Origin: LMUY01 sp965199105
Lineage (GTDB): Bacteria; Pseudomonadota; Alphaproteobacteria; Acetobacterales; Acetobacteraceae
DNA length: 64,000 nt
Direction of reading: 5' to 3'
Assembly (NCBI GenBank): GCA_965199105.1
Contig: CBDAQO010000002.1
Location: forward strand, 372,001-436,000
Below, piece by piece: positions 10,020 through 17,887 of this stretch. The stretch's first letter is position 1, and each line of letters starts with the position of its first letter. The notes beneath the pieces are model-generated. The model was not told the DNA's origin, did no database searches, and saw only the letters and a list, made by a program, of their open reading frames with translations. Made by a program: the position numbers and the translations under genes.

Positions 10020-11000
10020 ATGCCTTTGCCCGCCTACGCCAAGTCCGACCATTGCGACGGGCAGCACTTCTTCAATCCCGCGCCCAGCGCACCGCCGCAC
10101 GGCTTGGGCCAGGTGGCGCGCTGGCGGATGGAGGCCAAGCGCGCGGCCTGGCCGAAGCAGGTGAGCAACCAGGCCTACCCGCCGCCACCCGCCCAGGTTG
10201 CGGCGGGGCAGGTTGCGGCCAGCTTCATCAACCATGCGAGCTTCCTGCTCACGCTGCCCGGCGCCGTCGTGCTGACCGACCCGATGTTCAGCCAGCGCTG
10301 CTCCCCAGTACAATGGGCCGGGCCGAAGCGGGTGCGGGCGCCGGGCATCGCGCTGGCGGACCTGCCACGGCCGGACCTCGTGCTGCTGTCTCACAACCAC
10401 TACGACCACATGGACCTGCCGAGCCTGCGCGAGCTGCAGCGCCGCCACGCGCCACGCTTCATCACCACGCTGGGCAACGCCGCGCCCCTGGCCGCGGCCG
10501 GCATAGTGGCCACCGAGCTGGACTGGTGGGAGAGCGCGACCGCCGGGCCACTGCGCGTCACCGCGACCCCCGCGCGGCACTTCTCCGCCCGCACCCCGTT
10601 CGACCGCAACCGGACGTTATGGGCCGGCTTCATGCTGGGCCTGGCGCAGGGGCAAATCCTGTTCGCGGGCGATTCCGGCGCTGGGTCGCACTGGGCCGAC
10701 ATCCGCGCCCGGCTCGGTGCGCCCGACCTGGCGCTGCTGCCGATCGGCGCCTACGAGCCGCGCTGGTTCATGGCGCCGGTGCACATGGACCCGGCGGAGG
10801 CGGTCGACGCGCACCTGGCGCTCGGGGCCGGCCGGTCGGTCGGCATGCATTTCGGCACCTTCCAATTGACCGACGAGGCGATGGACGCCCCGGTGACGGC
10901 CCTGCAGGCGGCCTGCGTCGCCAAGGGCGTGGCCGCCGACCACTTCGTCACCCAAGGCTTCGGCGAGACCCGGCTCTATACGTGCCCCCACGCGTATTAA
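10020..11000 (+). CDS. MBL-fold metallohydrolase, NAPE-PLD/UlaG-like
   Basis: A 326-residue hydrolase of the metallo-beta-lactamase superfamily. The zinc motif SHNHYDHMD places His125, His127, Asp129 and His130 as metal ligands; further ligands are likely in TPARHFSAR and LFAGDSGAG. The N-terminal block followed by ASFINHASFLLTLPG is characteristic of N-acyl-phosphatidylethanolamine phospholipase D-like and UlaG-like bacterial proteins. A GGAG lies just before the ATG. It follows the ABC operon by 24 bases and could be cotranscribed, but nothing ties it to that pathway. A REP-like hairpin follows its stop. Confidence 0.8.
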   Translation: MPLPAYAKSDHCDGQHFFNPAPSAPPHGLGQVARWRMEAKRAAWPKQVSNQAYPPPPAQVAAGQVAASFINHASFLLTLPGAVVLTDPMFSQRCSPVQWAGPKRVRAPGIALADLPRPDLVLLSHNHYDHMDLPSLRELQRRHAPRFITTLGNAAPLAAAGIVATELDWWESATAGPLRVTATPARHFSARTPFDRNRTLWAGFMLGLAQGQILFAGDSGAGSHWADIRARLGAPDLALLPIGAYEPRWFMAPVHMDPAEAVDAHLALGAGRSVGMHFGTFQLTDEAMDAPVTALQAACVAKGVAADHFVTQGFGETRLYTCPHAY

Positions 11001-11003
11001 GCT

Positions 11004-11027
11004 CCCTCTCCCGCGGGCGGGAGAGGG
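11004..11027. repeat. REP-like hairpin after the MBL gene
   Basis: This is a perfect 11-bp inverted repeat, CCCTCTCCCGC against GCGGGAGAGGG, with a two-base GG centre. It starts four bases after the TAA of the hydrolase gene, and the flank TAAGCTCCCTCTCCC also occurs at 22634-22648. It could act as a terminator stem, although no T-run follows. Confidence 0.7.
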
Positions 11028-11163
11028 CTGTGTCTGCGGAGGTGAGCACCTTTGCCGGCCCTGCACGCCGGTGCGCGGGCCAGCCTTGGTCACCACGCTC
11101 CAAGCCCTCGGCCCGCCCGCATTGGGGCGAGGCCGAACGGAGCAGGCGCCACGTGGTCCAAGG

Positions 11164-12228
11164 CTAAGACCGCGTGGCGCGAACCTCCAGCTCGTCGTAG
11201 CCGCGGTAGCGATAGATCACGACGGAAGCGACCCAGGCGGTGATGAACACGCCAATAATGACGAAGCCGAGGCCGTTGAAGTTGTCGTTCAGCGTGCCGA
11301 CGCCGCGCCACCACCAGCCAGTCAATCCGAGCTGGTCACCGACCAGGCCGAGCGCCTCGATGCCGCCGACCAGCACGGCGACGACGATCGAGACCAGCGT
11401 GATCACCATATTATAGTACAGCTTCCGCACCGGCTTCACGTAGGCCCAGTCGTAGGCCCCAAGCATCAGGATGCCGTCCGTGGTGTCGATCAGCGACATG
11501 CCGGCGGCGAACAGCGCGGGGAACACCATGATGGACCAGACGGAGACGCCCTGCGCCGCCTGGTTGGCCGAGATGGCGAGCAGGCCGACTTCGGTGGCGG
11601 TGTCGAAGCCGAGGCCGAACAGGAAGCCGAGCGGGAACATGTGCCAGCTCTGCGTGATGAGGCGGAACATCGGCCGGAACAGCCGCGCCACCAGGCCGCG
11701 CTGGTTGAGCAGGATGTCGAGGTCGTCGTCGATATATGCACCGCCGCGTTTGACGTGCTGGAAGGTGGCCCAGACCGAGCGGAACACCAGCAGGTTCATC
11801 GCGGCGATGATAAACAGGAAGCCGGCCGAGACCAGCGTGCCGATGATCCCGCCGACGCTGCGGAACGCACCGAACTGGGCTGCCAGGGCGGTGGCGGTGG
11901 CGGCGAGCCCGGCGGCGGCCAGGATCACCACCGTCGAATGGCCGAGCGCGAAGAACAGCCCGACGCCGACCGGGCGCTTGCCCTCCTGCATCAGCTTGCG
12001 GGTGACGTTGTCGATGGCCGCGATGTGGTCGGCGTCGACGGCGTGGCGCAAGCCGAAGCCGTACGCGAGCAGCGCCGTGCCGAGCAGCACCGGCTGGTGC
12101 CGGAACGCCAGGGCGGCCCAGGCCCACACCGCCAGGTTGGCCACCGCCAGTACTATATAGATTCCGACGATGCTGCGCCGGATACTCGCCGGGCGCGCGA
12201 CGGACAGGGTTTTCGGATGACCAATCAA
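11164..12228 (-). CDS. HoxN/NicO-family nickel/cobalt transporter
   Basis: A 354-residue inner-membrane permease for Ni(II) and/or Co(II). The family signature HAVDADH (residues 62-68) in the second membrane segment and the motif LGFDTATEVGLL in the middle are both intact, and about eight hydrophobic segments are visible. It is encoded just downstream of a GST gene in the same direction, behind a 128-base gap with inverted repeats. The cobalamin gene cobF lies about 3.5 kb away, so cobalt supply for B12 is possible, but no hydrogenase or urease gene is in view to decide between nickel and cobalt. Confidence 0.9.
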   Translation of the reverse strand: MIGHPKTLSVARPASIRRSIVGIYIVLAVANLAVWAWAALAFRHQPVLLGTALLAYGFGLRHAVDADHIAAIDNVTRKLMQEGKRPVGVGLFFALGHSTVVILAAAGLAATATALAAQFGAFRSVGGIIGTLVSAGFLFIIAAMNLLVFRSVWATFQHVKRGGAYIDDDLDILLNQRGLVARLFRPMFRLITQSWHMFPLGFLFGLGFDTATEVGLLAISANQAAQGVSVWSIMVFPALFAAGMSLIDTTDGILMLGAYDWAYVKPVRKLYYNMVITLVSIVVAVLVGGIEALGLVGDQLGLTGWWWRGVGTLNDNFNGLGFVIIGVFITAWVASVVIYRYRGYDELEVRATRS

Positions 12229-12251
12229 TAGTTATGCCCAACGATGCTTGT

Positions 12252-12308
12252 GTCGCCCGGACCGGACGCTGGCGACTATGCCAGCCTCGGCGTTAGCGAA
12301 GAACGCCG
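12252..12308 (-). promoter_or_regulatory. Inverted repeats in the leader of the Ni/Co transporter gene
   Basis: Two stems can be drawn upstream of the transporter start: GTCGCC (12252-12257) with GGCGAC (12271-12276), and CGGCGTT (12288-12294) with AACGCCG (12302-12308, seven-base loop). They could be a structured 5' leader or a termination structure after the GST gene. I do not see the conserved B12-box core of cobalamin riboswitches. Confidence 0.35.
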
Positions 12309-12356
12309 GCGCCATCAACCCAGTCCGGGTTGCCAAGGCTGTTACGCCGGGTCGGA

Positions 12357-12998
12357 TTAGGTCAGCATCGGCGTCAGGTCGGGGTCGCCCTTGGCCATCG
12401 CGCGCTGGTAGGCAGGGCGGGCGCCGACGCGCTGCAGGTAGGCCAGGATGTTGGGGCAATGCTGCAGGTCAAGCGGTTGGAACAGCCGCATCGTTGTGAG
12501 CGAGAACACGCTCATGATGTCGGCGGCGGTGAACGCCTCGCCGGCCAGCCAGGGCGCCTCGCCCAGCCGCGCCTCCACCAGCGTGACCACCCGGTCCAGC
12601 CGCCCCTGCACGGCCGCCTGCACCGGATGGTCCGGCGGCAGGCCCACCCGGCCCACCATCAGCATCCGGCCCATCACCGGCTGCAGGTTGCCGTTGGCGA
12701 AGTGGAACCAGTAGAGGAAGGCGGCGAACTCCGGATGGTCGGGCCCGAGCCGCAGGCGGCCGCCGCCGTGCTTGAGGATGAGGTAGTCCACGATTGCCGC
12801 CGATTCCGCGAGCAGCAGCCCGTCCTCCTCGAGCACCGGGGCGGCGCCGAGCGGGTGCAGCGCCCGCAACGCCGGCGGCGACAGGATGGTCACGGGGTCG
12901 CGCTGGTAGCGCACCAGCTCGTACGGCAGGCCGAGCTCCTCGCACAGCCAGATGATCCGCTCGGACTGCGAGTGTCCAAGGTGGTGTATCGTCAGCAT
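12357..12998 (-). CDS. Glutathione S-transferase family protein
   Basis: A 213-residue cytosolic GST. The N-terminal thioredoxin-like domain begins MLTIHHLGHSQSERIIWLCE and contains the cis-Pro/Ser-Ala region GAAPVLEEDGLLLAESAAI that binds glutathione. The all-alpha C-terminal domain includes PWLAGEAFTAADIMSVF with the conserved Asp of the N-capping box. The ATG at 12996-12998 has GGGGAGGG upstream on this strand. It is divergent from kdgK and upstream of the Ni/Co transporter gene. The electrophile it handles is unknown. Confidence 0.88.
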   Translation of the reverse strand: MLTIHHLGHSQSERIIWLCEELGLPYELVRYQRDPVTILSPPALRALHPLGAAPVLEEDGLLLAESAAIVDYLILKHGGGRLRLGPDHPEFAAFLYWFHFANGNLQPVMGRMLMVGRVGLPPDHPVQAAVQGRLDRVVTLVEARLGEAPWLAGEAFTAADIMSVFSLTTMRLFQPLDLQHCPNILAYLQRVGARPAYQRAMAKGDPDLTPMLT

Positions 12999-13019
12999 CG
13001 CAACCCTCCCCTGCACCGG

Positions 13020-13057
13020 TGGCCAATTGGCCAAGCGCGCTCCGGCGGGCCTACTAT
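13020..13057 (+). promoter_or_regulatory. Palindromic operator and candidate promoter before kdgK
   Basis: A perfect 14-bp palindrome, TGGCCAATTGGCCA, occupies 13020-13033 in the space between the divergent GST gene and kdgK. Its right half includes TTGGCC as a weak -35, and TACTAT (13052-13057) is a reasonable -10 at a long 19-base spacing. A regulator bound here would block this promoter. This is inference from pattern only. Confidence 0.4.
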
Positions 13058-13113
13058 GCGGCGATGTCGCGCATGCCGGCCACCGCCACCGCCTCGCCCC
13101 GTCTTTCGCCCAG

Positions 13114-14043
13114 GTGATAGCGGCGGGCCTGAATGCGCGGGTCGCCTGCATCGGCGAGTGCATGGTCGAGCTGCGCGAGCAGCCGGACGGCACGCTGCAT
13201 CGCAGCCACGGCGGCGACACGCTGAACACGGCGGTCTACCTCGCCCGGCTCGGCGTGGCGGTGGATTACGTCACCGCGCTGGGCGACGACCCGTGGAGCG
13301 ACGAGATGCTGGCGCATTGGCAGGCCGAGCGTGTGGGCACGGCCATGGTGCACCGCCTGCCGGGCCGGCTGCCGGGGCTCTACATCATCCAGACCGACCA
13401 CCGCGGCGAGCGCCGCTTCCTCTACTGGCGCGACAGCGCCGCCGCGCGCCAGCTCTGGGACCATTTCGACCCGGCGGCGCTCGCGGCGTCCGACGTGATC
13501 TATCTCTCCGGCATCACGCTCTCGATCTACGACGACCGCTCGCGCGCCCTGCTGCTCGGTGCGCTCGAGGCCAACCAGGCCCGCGGCGCCCGCATCGCGT
13601 TCGACACCAACTTCCGACTGCGCGGCTGGCCTGACCCGTCGGTCGCCGCCGCACTCTACCGCCGCCTGTTCGCCCTGGCCGACATCGTGCTGGCCTCGCA
13701 GGAGGATTTGCGGCTGCTGTTCGGCGCGGCGGGTGAGGCGGAGCTGCTACGCCATGCCGCCGGGCGCGAGCTGGTGCTGAAGTCGGACCAGCCGGGGTCG
13801 CGCGTGGTGTTCGAGCAGCGCGACACCGCGGTGGCCGCCGAGCCGGTGGCCCACGTGGTGGACACCACGGCGGCGGGGGACAGTTTCAGCGCCGCCTACC
13901 TCGCCGCCCGCCTGCGCGGCTTGGGCCCGGTGGCGGCGGCGCGCGCCGGGCACCGGCTGGCCGGGCTTGTCGTGGCGCATCCTGGCGCCATCATGCCGCT
14001 TGCCGCCATGCCGCGCCCCTTCTTCCCAGAGGATCCGCCGTGA
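13114..14043 (+). CDS. kdgK: 2-dehydro-3-deoxygluconate kinase
   Basis: A 309-residue PfkB-family kinase that phosphorylates 2-keto-3-deoxygluconate to KDPG. The GGDTLNTA motif (33-40), the LYIIQTDHRGERRFLYWR segment, characteristic of KDG kinases, and the anion-hole motif DTTAAGDSF (250-258, catalytic Asp256) are present. The GTG at 13114 gives the length usual for KdgK. The upstream open frame contains no family sequence. It is coupled to the aldolase gene eda by a GTGA overlap, so the pair makes and splits KDPG in the Entner-Doudoroff route for sugar acids. Confidence 0.88.
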   Translation: MIAAGLNARVACIGECMVELREQPDGTLHRSHGGDTLNTAVYLARLGVAVDYVTALGDDPWSDEMLAHWQAERVGTAMVHRLPGRLPGLYIIQTDHRGERRFLYWRDSAAARQLWDHFDPAALAASDVIYLSGITLSIYDDRSRALLLGALEANQARGARIAFDTNFRLRGWPDPSVAAALYRRLFALADIVLASQEDLRLLFGAAGEAELLRHAAGRELVLKSDQPGSRVVFEQRDTAVAAEPVAHVVDTTAAGDSFSAAYLAARLRGLGPVAAARAGHRLAGLVVAHPGAIMPLAAMPRPFFPEDPP

Positions 14044-14681
14044 CCACACCCTCCCGCGCCGACCAACTCACCGTCCTGCTCGCCCTCGGCCCGGTGATCC
14101 CGGTTATCACCATCAACGACCTGGACCATGCGGTGCCGCTGGCGCAGGCGCTGGTGGCGGGCGGGGTGCGGCTGCTGGAGATCACCCTGCGCACCAAGGC
14201 CGGCATGGCGGCGGCGGAGGCGATCATGCGCCAGGTGCCGCAGGCGGTGGTGGGCATCGGCACCGTGCTCACGCCGGCCGACATGGCGCGGGCGGTCGGC
14301 TCCGGCGCGCGGTTCGCGCTCAGCCCGGGCGCCACCCCGGCCCTGCTGGAGGCGGCGGCGGCGGCACCCATCCCGTTCCTGCCCGGAATCGCCACCGCCT
14401 CCGAGCTGATGGCGGCGATGGCGGCCGGGTTCAGCACGGTGAAGTTCTTCCCGGCCAGCACCTCGGGCGGGGTTGCGGCGCTTCGGGCATTGGCCGGGCC
14501 GTTTCCCTCCGCCCGGTTCTGCCCCACCGGCGGCGTGTCCGAGGCGACGATGGCGGAGTGGCTGGCAGAGCCCAACGTGGTGGCGGTGGGCGGCTCCTGG
14601 CTCACCCCGGCAGCCAGCCTCGCGGCGGGCGATTGGGCCGCGGTGACGGCCCGCGCCCGCAGGCTGCAGGCTGCAGCCTAA
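14040..14681 (+). CDS. eda: KDPG/KHG aldolase
   Basis: A 213-residue class I aldolase splitting 2-keto-3-deoxy-6-phosphogluconate into pyruvate and glyceraldehyde-3-phosphate. The catalytic Glu is in LLEITLRT (Glu47), the Schiff-base Lys in FSTVKFFPA (Lys135), and the phosphate-binding region FCPTGGVSE follows. The GTG start overlaps the kdgK stop by four bases. Length is normal and all key residues are present. The product of the upstream kinase is its substrate. The gene is convergent with a DapA-family gene only five bases away. Confidence 0.92.
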   Translation: MTTPSRADQLTVLLALGPVIPVITINDLDHAVPLAQALVAGGVRLLEITLRTKAGMAAAEAIMRQVPQAVVGIGTVLTPADMARAVGSGARFALSPGATPALLEAAAAAPIPFLPGIATASELMAAMAAGFSTVKFFPASTSGGVAALRALAGPFPSARFCPTGGVSEATMAEWLAEPNVVAVGGSWLTPAASLAAGDWAAVTARARRLQAAA

Positions 14682-14686
14682 ACGGT

Positions 14687-15616
14687 TTAGCAGGCCGCCC
14701 GCTCGTCCTTGCGCGCCAGCCGCTGCAGCAGGTAGTCCACCTCCTGCCGGGCCTTCGCGGTGAGCCCGCTGGCCGGCTGGCGCTGCGCGTCCGAGGCGAT
14801 GATGCCGCGCTTGCACATGACGTATTTGCGCACCGCCAGCCCGGTGCCAGGCTGCTGCTCGTAGCGCAACAGCGGCAAATGGGCGTCGAACAGGTCATGC
14901 GCCGCGTCCTGCCGCCCGGCCTGCTGCAGCCGCACCAGGTCGACCAGCATGTCCGGAAAGGCGTAGCCGGTCATGGCGCCGTCGGCCCCGCGCTCAGTCT
15001 CGAAGTCCAGGAACAGGCCGCCATTGCCGCACAGGATGGAGACCGGGCGCAGCGTGCCCTCCGCCTGCCAGGCGCGCAGGGTGGAGATCTTCTCCAGGCC
15101 GGGCCAGTCCTCGTGCTTGACCATGACGCAGGACGGGTTCTCGGTGATGACGCGGCGGATCACGCCGGGCGTCATCACCACGCTGAAGTTCAGCGGGTAG
15201 TCCTGGATCACCCAGGGGATGTCGGCGCCGATCGCGGCCACCGCCTGGCGGTAGTAGCCGGTGATCTGGTCGTCGGTGCGCAGGGTGTTGGGCGGCGCGA
15301 TCATCACCCCGGCCGCCCCGGCTGCCATCGCCGCGTGGGCCAGGCTGCGCATGGCGGCAAAGCCCGGCGCGGACACGCCCACGATCACCGGCAGGCTGCC
15401 CGCCTGGCGGATGAATCGGGTGGCCACCTCGATCGCCTCGGCGCCATCGAGCTTGGGCGCTTCGCCCATCACACCCAGCACGGTCATGCCCGTGCTGCCG
15501 ACCCGGCGATAGAACTCGGTCATGCGGTCGATGGACGCGTAGTCCACCGCCCCGCCGGCGTCGAACGGGGTGGGAGCGATCGGGAAGACGCCTTGGGCGG
15601 TGTGGTCGAGAGGCAT
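14687..15616 (-). CDS. DapA-family (dihydrodipicolinate synthase / NAL) lyase
   Basis: A 309-residue class I aldolase-type TIM barrel. The Schiff-base Lys lies in CVMVKHEDWPGL (Lys167) and the conserved Tyr in VIQDYPLNF (Tyr140). The loop that reads GTTGE in true DapA is VMGEAP here, so a lysine-pathway role is unlikely. Sugar-acid dehydratases and aldolases of this superfamily, such as those acting on keto-deoxy sugar acids, fit better. The close convergent kdgK-eda pair supports a sugar-acid role. The substrate is not determined. Confidence 0.82.
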   Translation of the reverse strand: MPLDHTAQGVFPIAPTPFDAGGAVDYASIDRMTEFYRRVGSTGMTVLGVMGEAPKLDGAEAIEVATRFIRQAGSLPVIVGVSAPGFAAMRSLAHAAMAAGAAGVMIAPPNTLRTDDQITGYYRQAVAAIGADIPWVIQDYPLNFSVVMTPGVIRRVITENPSCVMVKHEDWPGLEKISTLRAWQAEGTLRPVSILCGNGGLFLDFETERGADGAMTGYAFPDMLVDLVRLQQAGRQDAAHDLFDAHLPLLRYEQQPGTGLAVRKYVMCKRGIIASDAQRQPASGLTAKARQEVDYLLQRLARKDERAAC

Positions 15617-15655
15617 GGGTGCCGTGCTTTCGTGCTTTGCCAGGGGACAGTCTAT

Positions 15656-16423
15656 TCAGTCGTTGCCGCTTCGGCGATGCAAGATGTAGCTGTCCATGAT
15701 CCACCCGTTGGCGGCGCGCGCCTCGGTGCGGAGCCGGTCGATCTGTGCCGCGACGTCGCGCAGCCGGCCCGCGACCAGGAGTTCGCCCGGCATGCCGACA
15801 TAGGCGCCCCAAAAGATGTCGACGTCCTGGTCGGCGAACTGGGTGAACGTCGCATGGGCGTCCAGCATCACCGCCACGCTCGGCACGGCCTCGGGCCATC
15901 CCTGCGCAAGCCGGCGCCCGGTGGTCACCTCGAAGGCTTGGCCGACCTGGTTGAGCGTGGTCCGGTGGCGGGCCGCGAGCGCCTGCAGGCTGGTGATGCC
16001 GGGGATCACCTCGAACGCGAAGCCGGGCTCGCCTGCGTCCAGCAGCGCCTGCAGGTTGCGGGTGGTGCTGTCGTAGAGCGAGGGGTCGCCCCAGACCAGG
16101 AAGGCGCCGCATTGCCCCTCCGCCAGCTCCTCTGCAATCAGCCGTTGGAACAGCCGCGCCTTCTCGCGGTTGAGCGCGTCCACGGCGGCGCGGTAATCCG
16201 CCGGCTCCCGGTCGCGCTCCGGGCTGGCGGCCTGCACCACGCGGTAGCGGTCATGCGTGATGAAGCGCTCGCAGATGTCGCGGCGCAGGGCGGCGAGCGC
16301 GTCCGTCTCGGGGCCCTTCTCCATTACGAACAGGACGTCGGCCTGGTTGAGCGCGGCGATGGCCTGGACGGTGAGGTGGTCCGGATTGCCGGCGCCGATG
16401 CCGATCACCAAGATGCGCTTCAT
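15656..16423 (-). CDS. cobF: Precorrin-6A synthase (deacetylating)
   Basis: A 255-residue SAM-dependent methyltransferase of the tetrapyrrole methylase fold. CobF methylates C-1 of precorrin-5 and releases acetate in the aerobic cobalamin pathway. The N-terminus ILVIGIGAGNPDHLTVQA carries the family's SAM loop, and FLVWGDPSLYDSTTRN and FEVIPGITSLQALAAR are the conserved central motifs. No other cob gene is visible, so it stands alone here. A Fur-like palindrome lies about 85 bases upstream. The Ni/Co transporter nearby might supply its pathway with cobalt. Confidence 0.92.
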   Translation of the reverse strand: MKRILVIGIGAGNPDHLTVQAIAALNQADVLFVMEKGPETDALAALRRDICERFITHDRYRVVQAASPERDREPADYRAAVDALNREKARLFQRLIAEELAEGQCGAFLVWGDPSLYDSTTRNLQALLDAGEPGFAFEVIPGITSLQALAARHRTTLNQVGQAFEVTTGRRLAQGWPEAVPSVAVMLDAHATFTQFADQDVDIFWGAYVGMPGELLVAGRLRDVAAQIDRLRTEARAANGWIMDSYILHRRSGND

Positions 16424-16507
16424 CGCTGCCCTCCGTTGCCCTGGCCCGCCGCTGGACGTTTGCAGCGTAGCGGCCTCTGCGCCGGGCGATAATCCCGCGA
16501 CTGTTAT

Positions 16508-16522
16508 TGCGAAGCATTCGCA
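16508..16522. promoter_or_regulatory. Fur-like palindrome
   Basis: TGCGAAGCATTCGCA is a perfect 6-3-6 inverted repeat within ATTGCGAAGCATTCGCAT, very like the TGCGAA/TTCGCA half-sites of proteobacterial Fur boxes. It lies between the divergent cobF and the small frame at 16569. Which gene it would control is unclear. Confidence 0.4.
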
Positions 16523-16568
16523 TCTCTAGCATGCTGCCACGACATCGATCGCTCGAAGGGTGAACCCC

Positions 16569-16802
16569 ATGCACATTTACCATTTAGCCGGCGCTGCCAC
16601 TATTGCAGCGCTCATGCGGTCCGACCGGGCCGGCGCCGCGCGCCCCACGCTGGACTTTGCGGACCCCGCGCTGAGCGACCACCCGGGTTGGACCATGCCA
16701 GGTGGCCCAAGCATGCCGGCGGTAGAGTTGGTGCGGTTCCCCTCACCCAACTCTGTCCGAGGAGGAGAGGGCTTATGCGGCGGGGAACCCGGGGCCCGCT
16801 AG
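16569..16802 (+). CDS. Doubtful small protein, possibly a gene remnant
   Basis: I do not recognise this 77-residue frame, which begins MHIYHLAGAATIAALM. A GAAGGG lies a few bases before its ATG, and after about 20 codons the third positions become GC-rich like real genes here. The C-terminal third, however, is read through a decayed REP-like element, giving a low-complexity end. It could be the 5' end of a decayed gene, a small protein under the Fur-like box, or chance. There is no clear membrane segment or motif. Confidence 0.2.
   Translation: MHIYHLAGAATIAALMRSDRAGAARPTLDFADPALSDHPGWTMPGGPSMPAVELVRFPSPNSVRGGEGLCGGEPGAR
16741..16774. repeat. Decayed REP-like element
   Basis: CCTCACCCAACTCT, followed by a short spacer and GAGGAGAGGGCTT, matches the order of the copy at 22640-22674 read on the other strand, with several losses in the left stem. 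Confidence 0.4.
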
Positions 16803-16817
16803 GCGCTTCCCCTCGGC

Positions 16818-17885
16818 ATGGATGGCGCAATGGACCCGACCCACGCCAAGCCGCGGCTCACCTCGCTCGCCCATGGCGGCGGTTGCGGCTGCAAACTGGC
16901 TCCCGCCGTGCTGCAGGACATCCTCGCCGGGTCGCCCGCGCGCGGGTTGTTCCCCAACCTGCTGGTGGGCTCCGAAACGGCCGATGATGCGGCGGTCTAC
17001 CGCTTGAACGAGACCACCGCCCTGGTCGCCACCACCGACTTCTTCATGCCGATCGTGGACGACCCCTACGATTTCGGCCGCATCGCCGCGACCAACGCCC
17101 TGTCGGACGTCTACGCCATGGGCGGCAGGCCGGTGCTGGCGCTGGCCATCCTGGGCATTCCGGTCGGCAAGGTGGCGGTCGAGGACGTGCGGCGCATCCT
17201 GGCGGGCGGGGCGGACGTCTGTGCCCAAGCTGGCATCCCGGTCGCCGGCGGCCATTCGATCGACGCGGTGGAGCCAATCTACGGCCTGGTGGCGCTCGGC
17301 ACGGTGCATCCGGATCGCCTGCTGCGGAACAGCGCGGCCCGGCCCGGCGACGTGCTGGTGCTCACCAAGGGCCTCGGCGTCGGCATCTTCAGCGCCGCGC
17401 TGAAGCAGGGCGCGCTCGGCGCAGACGGCTACCGCGCCATGATCGCGTCCACCACGCAGCTCAACCGCCTCGGCGCGGACCTGCCGGACATGGCCGCCGT
17501 GCATGCGTGCACCGACGTGACGGGCTTCGGGCTGCTCGGCCACGCCATGGAGATGGCGCGCGGCGCCGGGTTGCGGGCCAAGCTGCGGCTGGCGGACCTG
17601 CCGGTGCTCGCGGGTGCGGCGGCGCTGGCGCAAGCCGGGTTCGGCACCGGCGCGGCGGGTCGCAACTGGGCCAGCTTCGCCGACGCCGTCACCCTGCCAC
17701 CCGCCTTGCCCGACTGGCAGCGCGGCCTGTTGTGCGACCCGCAGACCAGCGGCGGCTTACTGGTCGCCGTGGCCCCGGAGGGCGTGGCCGGGCTCATCGA
17801 CCGCGCCCACCAGGCCGGCTTCCACCAGGCTGTGGCGATCGGGACGCTGGCGCCCGGCGAGCCCGGGATCGACATGGTGGCGTAG
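16818..17885 (+). CDS. selD: Selenide, water dikinase (selenophosphate synthetase)
   Basis: A 355-residue enzyme making selenophosphate from selenide and ATP, the selenium donor for selenocysteine or 2-selenouridine. The catalytic loop reads HGGGCGCK, with Cys23 and Lys26 matching the essential Cys and Lys of the family; the nucleophile is Cys, not Sec. ATTDFFMPIVDDPYDFGRIA and NALSDVYAMGG carry the Asp residues of the ATP/Mg site. No selA, selB, tRNA-Sec or mnmH/selU gene is visible nearby, so the downstream use of selenium cannot be told. The coniferyl-type dehydrogenase gene faces it two bases away. Confidence 0.93.
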   Translation: MDGAMDPTHAKPRLTSLAHGGGCGCKLAPAVLQDILAGSPARGLFPNLLVGSETADDAAVYRLNETTALVATTDFFMPIVDDPYDFGRIAATNALSDVYAMGGRPVLALAILGIPVGKVAVEDVRRILAGGADVCAQAGIPVAGGHSIDAVEPIYGLVALGTVHPDRLLRNSAARPGDVLVLTKGLGVGIFSAALKQGALGADGYRAMIASTTQLNRLGADLPDMAAVHACTDVTGFGLLGHAMEMARGAGLRAKLRLADLPVLAGAAALAQAGFGTGAAGRNWASFADAVTLPPALPDWQRGLLCDPQTSGGLLVAVAPEGVAGLIDRAHQAGFHQAVAIGTLAPGEPGIDMVA

Positions 17886-17887
17886 GC

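Larger units (their letters stand above)
16424..16817. other. 394-base gap between cobF and selD
   Basis: This space holds a Fur-like palindrome (16508-16522), a doubtful 77-codon reading frame (16569-16802) and a decayed REP-like element (16741-16774). I looked for a selenocysteine tRNA and for a cobalamin riboswitch and found neither. Confidence 0.5.

Noticed and set aside
13967..16492. 841-codon plus-strand frame across eda, the DapA-family gene and cobF
   Set aside because: It runs antisense to two clear genes and has no recognisable domain; it is a GC-driven shadow frame.
16424..16560. Cobalamin riboswitch upstream of cobF
   Set aside because: The conserved GCCACTG-type B12-box core is absent on the cobF strand.
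16424..16817. Selenocysteine tRNA next to selD
   Set aside because: No acceptor-stem pairing with a T-loop GGTTCRA pattern and a long variable arm could be found.
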